A DNA stretch of 64,000 bases, taken from positions 372,001 to 436,000 of the forward strand of contig NZ_JABFDH010000003.1 of NCBI RefSeq assembly GCF_013403975.1, in the 5' to 3' direction. The notes under the pieces were generated by a model. That model was not told the origin of the DNA and made no database searches. It saw only the letters and a program-made list of their open reading frames with translations. Shown here one piece after another: positions 35,012 through 43,645 of the stretch (positions within the stretch are counted from its first letter, which is position 1; each line of letters starts with the position of its first letter). Position numbers and translations under genes: made by a program. This DNA is from Winogradskyella ursingii (GTDB lineage Bacteria > Bacteroidota > Bacteroidia > Flavobacteriales > Flavobacteriaceae).

Positions 35012-35599
35012 TCAGTTTAATAATTTATTTATCTGCGCATATTGTAAAAGCATTATGGTCTTAGCATCAACAATATCACCATTGTTTATCATATCAATTG
35101 CCTTCTGAAAAGGTATTTCTATAATTTCAATGTCCTCATTTTCATTATCAAGTCCGCCACCATTTTCAACTTTCATAGTGCTATCATATTTACCGACAAA
35201 GCAGGAAAATCGTTCCGTGCTACCACCTGGTGTAGCAAAAGCGTCATATACTTTTTTCAACTCTGGTACATCATAACCTGTTTCTTCCAGAATTTCACGC
35301 CTCATGGCTCTTTCGGCTGAATCATCATCGCTTTCCAACATTCCTGCCGGAATTTCCAATAAAAAACCACTTTCACTTCCGTTCATATATGCAGGTAATC
35401 TAAACTGTTTTACTAAAATTACCGTTTGTTTTTCTGAATTGTAAAGTAATGCTGCAGCTGCGTTGCCGCGTTCCAAAACTTCCCAAGTATTATCAACCCA
35501 TTTACCATTTTCTAACTGATAGTCGAATTTCACTTCAGAAAGTGTAAAATACTTATCAGACAGAATTTTACGATTAATATTTTTAATACGCTCGCTCAT
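35012..35599 (-). CDS. Nudix hydrolase (ADP-sugar/GDP-mannose pyrophosphatase-like)
   Basis: A 195-residue Nudix enzyme. The box runs from GMLESDDDSAERAMRREI to LEETGYD near residues 92-116 and matches G-x5-E-x7-R-E-x2-E-E-x-G, so the metal-binding glutamates are intact. The N-terminal region DNTWEVLERGNAAAALLYNS and VKQFRLPAYMN resemble NudK/ADP-ribose pyrophosphatases, which split nucleotide sugars. The start at 35599 (MSERIKNINRKILSDKYF) fits NudK relatives, which open with a similar segment. It starts 4 bp after the AAA ATPase stop, so they are very likely cotranscribed. A nucleotide-sugar or ADP-ribose-type signal as substrate is a context guess. Confidence 0.88.
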   Translation of the reverse strand: MSERIKNINRKILSDKYFTLSEVKFDYQLENGKWVDNTWEVLERGNAAAALLYNSEKQTVILVKQFRLPAYMNGSESGFLLEIPAGMLESDDDSAERAMRREILEETGYDVPELKKVYDAFATPGGSTERFSCFVGKYDSTMKVENGGGLDNENEDIEIIEIPFQKAIDMINNGDIVDAKTIMLLQYAQINKLLN

Positions 35600-35603
35600 T
35601 TTA

Positions 35604-37562
35604 TTATCTCTTCCCAAATTGTTCTCTCGCTTCATTCTCAATATTCAGCTGATTGATTCTGGCATCCACTTTACGTTTAAAGTCAGTATCTGCAATAGTT
35701 GCCACATTATCCAGGTAGCGAATCACTTCCTGTCTTCTTATGTCTGAGAAATTCAAACCTTTCATATTAGATTTCATCAATTCCTGAAGCATATTGAATT
35801 TGGTTTCGTAATCCTTTTTGAAATATTTTTCAGGATTCTCGAACCACTCTTTTTCCAAGTCAAAATCCGTTAAGCGCAATGATATGGCTGATTGGATATT
35901 CCGCACGTCTCGAGATGAGAAAAACGGAAATATCTTCTGGATCTCTTTATATAAAGCGGCATAAAACATATGGTCATCCGATTCGTGAAGCTTTTCAACT
36001 TTACTGAATGTTTCGTGGACACGTTCTTCCGAAGGTTTTTCAACCAAGTTCAGAATATCTCCCATACTTTTAGCCAACCCTTGGTCGTCTAAATACTTAT
36101 AATTTTCTGGGTCATCCATATTAACAAAGCTTGGCATCGTATCCTGTAACTTTCGCCACCAAATGTAATCTTGGTCCAAGAAATCGTTCTCAGTCCGTGC
36201 ACCATCAATTTTGAACCTGCCTTGCACACGAGAAATCACAGCCTTATCCAACATTTCTGGAAGGTTAGTAAACAATCCTATGGAACTATTGCCATAGTTA
36301 ACGGCATATGCACCCTCAGTATATCTTAAAAACACACCGATAACTTCCTTTACACCTGCTGAAACACCTTGTGCTGTACGTTCCTGTAAATTGTTTTCGG
36401 CATCGTCAATTGGTGCAAAAATCAATTTTGAAGGGTCTTGCAACGGTTTCATCCATTCCACCATTTTTTCGGCAGAACCTCCTTGAAATGTACTAATCAA
36501 TGTATCTGGCATTGGATGAAATAAAAATGGAATATTCAAATTATCCGAATGCTCTTTAAGCCGCGTGGCAATGGCTGCAATGAGCATACTTTTCCCGGTT
36601 CCTGGAATTCCGTAGCCCATAAATACTGGCATAAAACCTCCTAATTCCTGAAATGGATTCTTTTTGGCTTCGAAATCATAACTCAACAAGCGTTCTGTTA
36701 ATCGTCTTGCAAAGTGTTTTGCATCGCGGTTTCCAACGATTTGTTCGAATTGGATTTTATTGAATTCTACACTTTTTGCAGTGCCTTGAAATACATTTTC
36801 CCAACCTGAAACTGAAAAGTCAGAGTTTTCGAGTTTGTAAGTTCTATCGGTAATGGTTTCAGTATATTCTAACGTGCTTTTTCTGAGTTGGATTTCTGCA
36901 ATCAACGCTTCAAAATAAACGACTGTAAAGTCGATAACATCTTTATCGGATTTGATAATTTCAGGATGCCCTAAATACTTGTCAAAATAAAACAATTGAC
37001 AGGAAATTCCTTTTAAAGGCGTCATAAAAGACACTTCCGGAATGCCCGCAAACTTTTGCTTCATTACGGATAAATCGTCTGAAGCGTGTGGTTTTAAATC
37101 GTGTAAAATTTTATATGCTGTCGCATAAAGCATAAATGCTGTAGCTGTGTGCATTTTGCTTTCATACTCACGCTTTCCCGACGCATCCAATGCCGATTTG
37201 TTTTCGGTTAAACTCGATAAACCTGAAGCTTTGTAATAGCTATCCTTAATCCAAATACCAAGTGTAATTCCCTCCTGAACTGCATATAACGTTTGATTTA
37301 GATGAATTGGAATAGCAACAGACTCTGGCAACAAACGTTTTTTTAGTGCTAAAATCGTTTTTGAAACCGAGGTTACATTGACGTTGCTACCGTTATTGGC
37401 TCGAGATAAATACAGTAAAATAGATTCGTCTTTCCCATCGTTATCACGGTTTTTAGCACGCTGACTTTGCTCCCATTGAATGGATTTTAAATACGACGTC
37501 GCTTCATCACGAAGCATATCGAGTTCGTTTTGTTTTATTGGGAAAGTTGAATTGTGTTCCAT
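35604..37562 (-). CDS. AAA-family ATPase of the cluster
   Basis: A 652-residue protein. Residues 1-300 are a divergent helical N-domain with no recognised fold. The AAA module has Walker A GIPGTGKS at 318-325, a pore-loop-like segment STFQGGSAEKM near 357-367, a Walker-B-like LIFAPIDDAENN near 380-391 and a sensor-1 type GLFTNLPEMLDKAVISRVQGRF near 429-450 with candidate arginine finger R445. The Walker B carries D386 and D387 where a DE pair is usual, so hydrolysis could be altered. It is not FtsH, ClpX, Lon or MoxR by overall layout. It sits between an unknown 346-residue protein and the Nudix enzyme and should be the motor of the cluster. Its partners and substrate are unknown. Confidence 0.88.
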   Translation of the reverse strand: MEHNSTFPIKQNELDMLRDEATSYLKSIQWEQSQRAKNRDNDGKDESILLYLSRANNGSNVNVTSVSKTILALKKRLLPESVAIPIHLNQTLYAVQEGITLGIWIKDSYYKASGLSSLTENKSALDASGKREYESKMHTATAFMLYATAYKILHDLKPHASDDLSVMKQKFAGIPEVSFMTPLKGISCQLFYFDKYLGHPEIIKSDKDVIDFTVVYFEALIAEIQLRKSTLEYTETITDRTYKLENSDFSVSGWENVFQGTAKSVEFNKIQFEQIVGNRDAKHFARRLTERLLSYDFEAKKNPFQELGGFMPVFMGYGIPGTGKSMLIAAIATRLKEHSDNLNIPFLFHPMPDTLISTFQGGSAEKMVEWMKPLQDPSKLIFAPIDDAENNLQERTAQGVSAGVKEVIGVFLRYTEGAYAVNYGNSSIGLFTNLPEMLDKAVISRVQGRFKIDGARTENDFLDQDYIWWRKLQDTMPSFVNMDDPENYKYLDDQGLAKSMGDILNLVEKPSEERVHETFSKVEKLHESDDHMFYAALYKEIQKIFPFFSSRDVRNIQSAISLRLTDFDLEKEWFENPEKYFKKDYETKFNMLQELMKSNMKGLNFSDIRRQEVIRYLDNVATIADTDFKRKVDARINQLNIENEAREQFGKR

Positions 37563-37570
37563 TATTTAGT

Positions 37571-37628
37571 CTTCAGTCTTCAGTCTTCAGTATGCAGTTC
37601 GCAGTACTGAAGACTGCGACTGCGACTG
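37571..37628. repeat. CTTCAGT tandem repeats with a perfect 10-bp inverted repeat
   Basis: CTTCAGT occurs three times in a row from 37571. AGTCTTCAGT (37582-37591) is a perfect inverted complement of ACTGAAGACT (37606-37615) across a 14-base loop. The right part continues GCGACTGCGACTGAAAACT. It sits just upstream of the AAA ATPase gene. It is too short and unspaced to be a CRISPR array. Confidence 0.72.
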
Positions 37629-37636
37629 AAAACTCT

Positions 37637-38677
37637 TTATTTTATTTTTAAATCAGAAATTTCAATTGGCGGCTTGTCCAACTTATTCATAATTTCTGGT
37701 GTTTTGTTATATAGCAATTGTATAATTCTATGTGGTGCAAATACATATTTTCTGCGGAAAATAGGATTCCACTTTTGAAACGTTTGCTTGCTGAAAAAAC
37801 TGCCTTCTTTGAATTCACTTTTTGAATTGACTTCATCGATTTTGAAGGAAATGGCAAAGGATTCCAGCGGAATTGTTTTTTTTGAAATTCCGTCTAAAAT
37901 GGCGTGCGTCACTTTGTTTTCATCTTTGGCAAAAACGTTGTGTATTGGACCTAAATCAACACGTTTTATAAGTTTAGGAAATAAATCTGGCAAACGTTTA
38001 TCGATGGCGTAAGCCATGGTATCTAAATTCATTTCACGATCGGCAACTGTTTTTAAAACGTAATAAATATCTTCTCTGTCTTTTTGCGGATTACCATCGT
38101 AATTAAAATACATGTAGCAAACGAATGGTCTGTTGTGAGATACCTCATAAAAACTCCAGCTTATTAAATACTCAGCAGGTGATCCTTCTGGTGCTTTAAG
38201 AATTTTACCTTGAACAAACCGATTGAAAATATATTCCTTCTTAGCCGATGAATAATAGACAATTGATGCCGCTTGAAAGAGTTTTCGTTTTGAAATCGGT
38301 TCTTTCTTTCTCATCAATGTATCAAGAAATTCTTCCTTTAGCGTTTCAATATCAGTCAGCTTTCCGAGATATTCCTCTCGTAATCCTAAATCATTGAATA
38401 AATATCGAAACTCTAAATAATTAGGAAATCCAGAATCGGTTAAATCGACCTTCATGTTTTCCTCGTCGTCATACATGTACTTAACTCGCATGGCTTCGAT
38501 GGAATACAATAGCAAATCGCAATACTGCTTAAATAACCGAATTTCTTGATCATTTATAATTTTATGATGTTGAACCGTGACGATAAGCTCCTTGAGCGTA
38601 AAGTCTATCATTTTATGATAAAACACATACTGCTCTTTGGAATCTAAAACGGCAGAATCAAGCGGAGTAACAATCAT
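37637..38677 (-). CDS. Unknown soluble protein of the AAA cluster
   Basis: A 346-residue soluble protein without a recognised domain. It begins MIVTPLDSAVLDSKEQYVFYHKMIDFTLKELI and is mainly helical in its first 170 residues, then more mixed (SWSFYEVSHNRPFVCYMYFNYDG near 180-202, KWNPIFRRKYVFAPHRIIQLLYNKTPEI near 308-335). No membrane helix or signal is present. It lies 52 bp after the coiled-coil gene and 74 bp before the AAA ATPase gene, so it is probably part of the same transcript. A role as an adaptor of the ATPase is inferred only from position. Confidence 0.68.
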   Translation of the reverse strand: MIVTPLDSAVLDSKEQYVFYHKMIDFTLKELIVTVQHHKIINDQEIRLFKQYCDLLLYSIEAMRVKYMYDDEENMKVDLTDSGFPNYLEFRYLFNDLGLREEYLGKLTDIETLKEEFLDTLMRKKEPISKRKLFQAASIVYYSSAKKEYIFNRFVQGKILKAPEGSPAEYLISWSFYEVSHNRPFVCYMYFNYDGNPQKDREDIYYVLKTVADREMNLDTMAYAIDKRLPDLFPKLIKRVDLGPIHNVFAKDENKVTHAILDGISKKTIPLESFAISFKIDEVNSKSEFKEGSFFSKQTFQKWNPIFRRKYVFAPHRIIQLLYNKTPEIMNKLDKPPIEISDLKIK

Positions 38678-38729
38678 ATAGTTTTATAATCTGCAGTTTT
38701 TGTTCTATAGATAATTGATTAAATTAATT

Positions 38730-40079
38730 TTATGATAATAAATCATCTTCGTCAGACTTTGGTTGTGGCTCACCAGCTGGTTTACCTGCATCATCACCTC
38801 CAGAAGGTGCACTAGCATCAGCATTATAATAATCTTCAAAGATCTCTTTCATGTCAATACCGTAACGGTCTGCAAAGTTCTTTTGGATGTCCACATCCTT
38901 TGCCCTGATTTCTTGTAAAGCCTCAGCATAACTGCTGTAAACACCTTGCATTACTTTTTCGTGAACTGGAATATTATCCATCATTTCCTGACGTGCTTTA
39001 GCACTAGCCGTATGCATTGCTGCTAGAGTTTCACCAATATGTTCATCGGTTTTAACACCTAAATGCTCTAAAATAGCTGCGAATTCTTGGTCAGTTCTCG
39101 CCTTTAATGCTACAACATATCCGTCATAATATTTTAATCTTTCGTCTGTATCTGATTTCAATTTTGCACGATGTGTTTGCAAGTTGCTACGTAAAGACGT
39201 TAATACTTTAATAGTTAGATTATGCTTATGTACAAAACTATCTTTTGAAGCTGCCAAAGTGGTGTAAGCGTTTTTAAGCCCTTCCAATTCTTCAACTTTT
39301 TGCTCTAACTGTGTTACCTTCTCTAAAGCTTCGGAATACTCGGCAGATTGTTTATCGGCAACTTCTTCTAAACCTTGACGAGCTTGTTTAAGCAAAGCAT
39401 ACTGCTCTTCCAATTTATCTTCAACTTCCTTTTTCTTTTGAAGTGCTTTAGTGTGATTATTGCTGGCTTCAACAATTGCTGTTTTCAAACTTTCTTCAAC
39501 TTCTTTGATTTCGAGCTCCCTGTCTTTTAATCGCTTGATTGCAGCTTGACTTTTAAAAGAAAGTTCATTCAACAATGTTTGTACATCTGCATTTTCAATA
39601 CGTTGCTGAAACATTGCTTTCGCCTTATTATCAGATGCATCACGCTCTTTTTGGGCATTTTGAAGTTCTTCCTCAGCTTCACGGATTTTACTTTTACGTC
39701 CCCAAAGATTGTTCCACCACGTATCTGGTTTTGCTTTGGCGTCTTCCAATTCAACTTTAGCGCGTTCTAATCGCTTAATGGCGTCGTCAATGACTTTTTG
39801 CTCAGCTGCGTTAAGTGCAGAAAACCCCTCGAACATAATACCAACTTCATCTTGATAATCCGTTAAGTCCTTGATGGCATCCAATAATGTGGAACGGTCT
39901 TTTTCAGCCATATCCACTACGTTATCTAAAGTAGCATTTAATATTTTCTGACGACTTTCAGGATCATCCTCTTGAGCCAATTTGGACTTCATTTGGTCAA
40001 TGGCTTTTCCCCAATTAACATCTACTTTTTCAGTTTTTTCGTTGGAATTGGTTTCTAATAAATCAAAATCATCAGACAT
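38730..40079 (-). CDS. Long coiled-coil protein, first gene of the AAA cluster
   Basis: A 449-residue cytosolic protein. Residues about 50-300 are heptad-rich (IKRLERAKVELEDAKAK, VEDKLEEQYALLKQARQGLE, VTQLEQKVEELEGLKNAY). A conserved-looking core follows near 290-380 (SFVHKHNLTIKVLTSLRSNLQ, YYDGYVVALKARTDQEF), and the tail is a Gly/Pro/Asp-rich acidic linker ending DEDDLLS. The N-terminus MSDDFDLLE at 40079 is preferred over the extension to 40106. Database names such as microtubule-binding are not supported. The overall layout recalls TelA-type proteins (coiled coil with a conserved C-terminal region), but I cannot confirm homology. It probably scaffolds the cluster. Confidence 0.75.
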   Translation of the reverse strand: MSDDFDLLETNSNEKTEKVDVNWGKAIDQMKSKLAQEDDPESRQKILNATLDNVVDMAEKDRSTLLDAIKDLTDYQDEVGIMFEGFSALNAAEQKVIDDAIKRLERAKVELEDAKAKPDTWWNNLWGRKSKIREAEEELQNAQKERDASDNKAKAMFQQRIENADVQTLLNELSFKSQAAIKRLKDRELEIKEVEESLKTAIVEASNNHTKALQKKKEVEDKLEEQYALLKQARQGLEEVADKQSAEYSEALEKVTQLEQKVEELEGLKNAYTTLAASKDSFVHKHNLTIKVLTSLRSNLQTHRAKLKSDTDERLKYYDGYVVALKARTDQEFAAILEHLGVKTDEHIGETLAAMHTASAKARQEMMDNIPVHEKVMQGVYSSYAEALQEIRAKDVDIQKNFADRYGIDMKEIFEDYYNADASAPSGGDDAGKPAGEPQPKSDEDDLLS

Positions 40080-40262
40080 ATTATTTGGTGGTATTAAATT
40101 GAACAATTAATGGATAAGCAATTTCGGTAATTTTATAAGAGGAAAAAAATTTTACCCTCTAAAATATATGTAGTAAATGTTATCAAAATGTTACAGACTT
40201 ATCTATATAGCTTATTGTTTTATATCTTTATATCGTACAATTAAACCAACAAACCAATACAC

Positions 40263-41054
40263 ATGAAATACTTAAAAATAATTTTAGTCCCACTCACAGT
40301 AATTCTATTTTTTAGCTGTAAAAACGAGAAGAGTGACGTCAAAACCGAAGAAAGCGAAAATGTCACAATGAATGATTCTCAAACTATAGATAACGAACAG
40401 AGTCTAAAAATCACACCAATTAAGCACGCTACCATGATTTTAGAAAGCAACGGTGAGGTTATATTTATTGATCCAACTGGAGGTGCAGAGGCTTTTAAAG
40501 GTAAAGATCAACCAAATTTAGTACTTATCACAGATATTCATGGGGATCATTTAAATCTAGAAACATTAGAGGCCTTAAACTTAAAGAATTCAACAATTAT
40601 CGCACCGAAAGCCGTTATTGAAAAATTACCAAAAAATCTTGGAAAAACAATTGTAACACTAAACAATGGTGATACTTATGATTTTAAAACTATAAATATT
40701 GAAGCTATACCAATGTATAATTTGAGAAAAGAAGATATGGATAAACATCCAAAGGGGAGAGGAAATGGCTATGTGCTTACAATAGATGACGAAAGGATCT
40801 ACATATCTGGTGACACTGAGGATATTCCGGAAATGAGAAGTCTAGAAAATATAGATAAAGCTTTTGTGTGTATGAATTTACCTTATACTATGCCTGTTGA
40901 AAATGCTGCAGATGCTGTCTTGGAATTTAAACCAAATACGGTATATCCCTATCATTACAGAGGAGCTGACGGATTTAGTGATGTCGATAAATTTAAAAGT
41001 TTGGTAAATCAAGGTGACGATTCTATAAATGTAGAACTTCTAGAATGGTATTAA
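40263..41054 (+). CDS. Metallo-beta-lactamase-fold lipoprotein (UlaG-like)
   Basis: A 263-residue exported hydrolase. The signal peptide ends in a lipobox (ILFFSC), so Cys19 should be lipidated. The MBL core begins near 50 and its metal motif reads TDIHGDHLN, with D91, H93, D95 and H96: the first ligand of the classic H-x-H-x-D-H is Asp. The later ligands appear in SGDTEDIPEM (Asp) and YPYHYRG (His). The protein is like UlaG and other L-ascorbate-6-phosphate-type lactonases and phosphodiesterases. The substrate is unknown. It is a single-gene unit, with a strong terminator at 41081. It is divergent from the AAA cluster's first gene. Confidence 0.87.
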   Translation: MKYLKIILVPLTVILFFSCKNEKSDVKTEESENVTMNDSQTIDNEQSLKITPIKHATMILESNGEVIFIDPTGGAEAFKGKDQPNLVLITDIHGDHLNLETLEALNLKNSTIIAPKAVIEKLPKNLGKTIVTLNNGDTYDFKTINIEAIPMYNLRKEDMDKHPKGRGNGYVLTIDDERIYISGDTEDIPEMRSLENIDKAFVCMNLPYTMPVENAADAVLEFKPNTVYPYHYRGADGFSDVDKFKSLVNQGDDSINVELLEWY

Positions 41055-41080
41055 TTCTGAGAATCCATAATTAAATGACT

Positions 41081-41117
41081 AAAAGAGACTGAAAAAGTTA
41101 AATTTTCAGTCTCTTTT
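41081..41117 (+). terminator. Rho-independent terminator after the MBL lipoprotein
   Basis: AAAAGAGACTGAAAA pairs with TTTTCAGTCTCTTTT, a perfect 15-bp stem with a 7-base loop. It sits 27 bases past the stop. Confidence 0.88.
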
Positions 41118-41261
41118 AATTTAAGTTATTAACATATAAAATCTTACGTAAAGCTCAAATACACTGCGTTTTGTCGGATTATTAACACGGTTAATCGGTG
41201 TTTTATTTAGTTAAAATTGGTAAAATATTTAATATTAAGTGTTTAACATTAATTTTTTATA

Positions 41262-41269
41262 TATATTTG
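41262..41269 (+). promoter_or_regulatory. -7 promoter box before the 74-residue protein
   Basis: TATATTTG is an exact TAnnTTTG match 38 bases upstream of the first ATG at 41307. A clear -33 TTG is lacking. Confidence 0.5.
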
Positions 41270-41306
41270 TCTTGCATAGATATCCCCAAGTCTAAACATA
41301 ATAATT

Positions 41307-41531
41307 ATGTATAATCTACTCTACACAAAACTATTAATGGTAACTGTAACACAGTTGACCATGATTTTAATCACTGTCGCTTCTATATTTTTAGTGTTTA
41401 TTCTCATTGCGATTATAAAGATGTACAAACTTAAGTCTGAGAATAAAAAACTTATGGAAACCAACGCTTTTGAGGATGTAGATGAAACTTATAAAGACTT
41501 TACAAGTGGACACCTTTACGGTGATAATTAA
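41307..41531 (+). CDS. Small single-helix membrane protein, unknown
   Basis: A 74-residue protein with one strong membrane helix, about 17-38 (TMILITVASIFLVFILIAII), flanked by a short N-terminal segment and a charged cytoplasmic tail (KMYKLKSENKKLMETNAFEDVDETYKD). A second ATG at 41337 (MVTVTQLTM) is a plausible alternative start and would remove ten residues. The gene has its own promoter box and a strong terminator at 41551, which supports expression as a separate unit. No family can be named. A small membrane subunit or regulator is conceivable; there is no direct evidence. Confidence 0.6.
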   Translation: MYNLLYTKLLMVTVTQLTMILITVASIFLVFILIAIIKMYKLKSENKKLMETNAFEDVDETYKDFTSGHLYGDN

Positions 41532-41550
41532 TTCGCAAAAAAAATTAATC

Positions 41551-41580
41551 AAAAAAGCCAGCTATTAAGCTGGCTTTTTT
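41551..41580. terminator. Bidirectional terminator between the 74-residue gene and ettA
   Basis: AAAAAAGCCAGCT pairs with AGCTGGCTTTTTT around the loop ATTA. A-tract and T-tract on the two sides allow use on both strands; it lies 20 bases from the ettA stop at 41601. Confidence 0.9.
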
Positions 41581-41600
41581 ATTTTTTGTTGTTAGTGTTA

Positions 41601-43292
41601 TTATCTCACTAATTTTTTATACTTAATTCGTTTAGGCATCAAATCTCCACCTAAGCGCTTTTTCTTATTTTCTTCATAATCAGAAAAACTTCCTTCAAAG
41701 AAATACACTTGAGAATTTCCCTCAAAAGCTAAGATGTGTGTACAAATACGATCTAAGAACCATCGATCATGACTAATCACTACAGCACAACCTGCGAAGT
41801 TTTCCAAACCTTCCTCTAGTGCTCTTAATGTGTTCACGTCTAGGTCGTTGGTTGGCTCATCTAATAGTAATACGTTGCCTTCTTCTTTTAACGTCATGGC
41901 CAAATGCAAACGGTTACGTTCACCTCCAGAAAGCAATTTTACTTTTTTATTTTGTTCGCTTCCAGAAAAATTAAATCTACTTAAATAAGCTCTGGAATTA
42001 ACTTGTCGACCTCCCATCATAATCAACTCTTGCTCATCACTGAAGTTTTGCCAAATTGATTTATCAGGATCAATATTAGAATGTTTTTGATCCACATAAG
42101 CGATTTGAGCAGTCTCACCGACTTTAAATTCTCCTTTATCAGGATTTTCCTCTCCCATTATCATCCTAAAAATGGTAGTTTTACCAGCACCGTTGGGTCC
42201 AATGACACCAACAATACCTGCTTGTGGCAAGTTAAAATTTAAATCCTCATACAATAATTTATCCCCATAGGCTTTACTTACACCTATCGCTTCAATCACA
42301 TTAGTTCCGAGACGTGGGCCGTTTGGAATGTAAATTTCCAATTTTTCGTCAAGTTGCTTTTGATCTTGACTCATTAATTTATCGTAATTTTTTAAACGTG
42401 CCTTTTGCTTAGTTTGGCGACCTTTGGCACCTTGTCTTACCCACTCTAACTCACGCTCTAATGTTTTTTGTCGTTTAGAAGCTGTCTTGCTCTCCTGAGC
42501 CATACGCTTCGATTTCTGATCTAACCAAGATGAGTAGTTTCCTTTCCACGGAATCCCCTCTCCTCTATCTAGCTCTAAAATCCAACCCGCTACATTATCC
42601 AAGAAGTATCTATCGTGCGTCACCGCAATTACAGTCCCTTTGTATTGCGCTAAATGATGCTCAAGCCAATGTACAGATTCAGCGTCTAAATGGTTGGTAG
42701 GCTCATCCAAAAGCAATACATCAGGTTCTTGGAGCAATAAACGGCAAAGGGCTACACGACGTCTTTCTCCACCCGAAAGCACACCTATTTTTTTATCACC
42801 TTCAGGCGTTCTAAGCGCGTCCATAGCGATTTCCAATTTGGTATCCAACTCCCATGCATTGGATGCATCTATTTGATCCTGAAGCTCTGCTTGTCGATTC
42901 ATTAGCTTTTCCATTTTATCAGGATTGCTATAAACTTCTTCCAAACCAAACTGATCATTTATATTGTTATATTCATCAAGTATAGCCACGGTTTCTGCAG
43001 CACCCTCACGCACCACTTCCATAACGGTTTTTTCATCATCCAATTGGGGCTCTTGCTCTAAATAGCCAACGGTGTAGCCTGGCTGAAAAACTACATCGCC
43101 TTGATAATTTTTATCTACTCCTGCAATAATCTTTAGCAAAGTAGATTTACCTGAACCGTTTAGACCAAGTATCCCGATTTTTGCTCCGTAGAAGAAGCTC
43201 AAATATATATTCTTTAAGACTGGTGTATTTGCTCCCTGAAAAGTCTTGGTAAGACCGGACATGGCAAAAATTACTTTTTTATCATCACTCAT
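41601..43292 (-). CDS. ettA: ABC-F protein, energy-dependent translational throttle EttA
   Basis: A 563-residue ABC-F protein, close to the E. coli EttA length. It has two ATPase domains: Walker A GLNGSGKST near 43 with Walker B VLLLDEPTNHLDAES, and Walker A GPNGAGKTT near 349 with LLLDEPTNDLDVNT. Both signatures, LSGGERRRVAL and LSGGERNRLHLA, are intact. The linker between domains carries Lys- and Arg-rich segments (RQGAKGRQTKQKARL), which contact the ribosomal E site in EttA. There are no membrane helices. EttA slows initiation when ATP is low. The ABC-F subfamily assignment is firm; the EttA branch is supported by the length and the absence of the extended linker found in antibiotic-resistance members. 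Confidence 0.95.
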   Translation of the reverse strand: MSDDKKVIFAMSGLTKTFQGANTPVLKNIYLSFFYGAKIGILGLNGSGKSTLLKIIAGVDKNYQGDVVFQPGYTVGYLEQEPQLDDEKTVMEVVREGAAETVAILDEYNNINDQFGLEEVYSNPDKMEKLMNRQAELQDQIDASNAWELDTKLEIAMDALRTPEGDKKIGVLSGGERRRVALCRLLLQEPDVLLLDEPTNHLDAESVHWLEHHLAQYKGTVIAVTHDRYFLDNVAGWILELDRGEGIPWKGNYSSWLDQKSKRMAQESKTASKRQKTLERELEWVRQGAKGRQTKQKARLKNYDKLMSQDQKQLDEKLEIYIPNGPRLGTNVIEAIGVSKAYGDKLLYEDLNFNLPQAGIVGVIGPNGAGKTTIFRMIMGEENPDKGEFKVGETAQIAYVDQKHSNIDPDKSIWQNFSDEQELIMMGGRQVNSRAYLSRFNFSGSEQNKKVKLLSGGERNRLHLAMTLKEEGNVLLLDEPTNDLDVNTLRALEEGLENFAGCAVVISHDRWFLDRICTHILAFEGNSQVYFFEGSFSDYEENKKKRLGGDLMPKRIKYKKLVR

Positions 43293-43403
43293 TTTGAGTT
43301 AAATTTTTTGAGGTTACATTTTATTTACAAGCTTCTCAGTTAGGTTCTTGATTAGATTAATTGGACAATACTCACAAATTGTATTTAATACAATTAATAT
43401 CTC

Positions 43404-43586
43404 TTATACCCTTCCTTTTAATGCATTGAATACCCAAGCATTTGCTAAGAAACCAATTCCGACAGAGGCAAAACCCCATCCAGCGGATTCGTGATATCTA
43501 AATGCTCCCAAAGCAATTAGGGCTAGTCCAACAACAATCATAATCCATGTGGCCCATGCTAACACTGTATTTTTATTCATTGCCAT
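43404..43586 (-). CDS. CAL67264-type small membrane protein
   Basis: A 60-residue protein with two helices: about 10-28 (AWATWIMIVVGLALIALGAF) and 36-56 (WGFASVGIGFLANAWVFNAL). The full sequence matches my memory of a conserved Flavobacteriaceae family named after a Gramella locus, CAL67264, whose function is unknown. Two ATG starts are possible, 43586 (MAMNKNTV) and 43580 (MNKNTV); the second resembles other members better. It is a minus-strand gene between ettA and the pirin genes, without an obvious operon partner. Confidence 0.85.
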   Translation of the reverse strand: MAMNKNTVLAWATWIMIVVGLALIALGAFRYHESAGWGFASVGIGFLANAWVFNALKGRV

Positions 43587-43645
43587 ATTTATCTCTATTT
43601 TATTTTTTGATAGTTAGTCGAAATACAAATATCGTTATTTTAACC

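Noticed and set aside
37571..37628. CRISPR array
   Set aside because: The CTTCAGT units are 7 bases long without spacers, only three are tandem, and no cas genes are in the window.
31243..40079. Phage, prophage or defence island
   Set aside because: There are no integrase, capsid, nuclease, restriction-modification or toxin genes. The AAA protein layout is unlike known defence ATPases, and the cluster is embedded among ordinary chromosomal genes with similar codon use.
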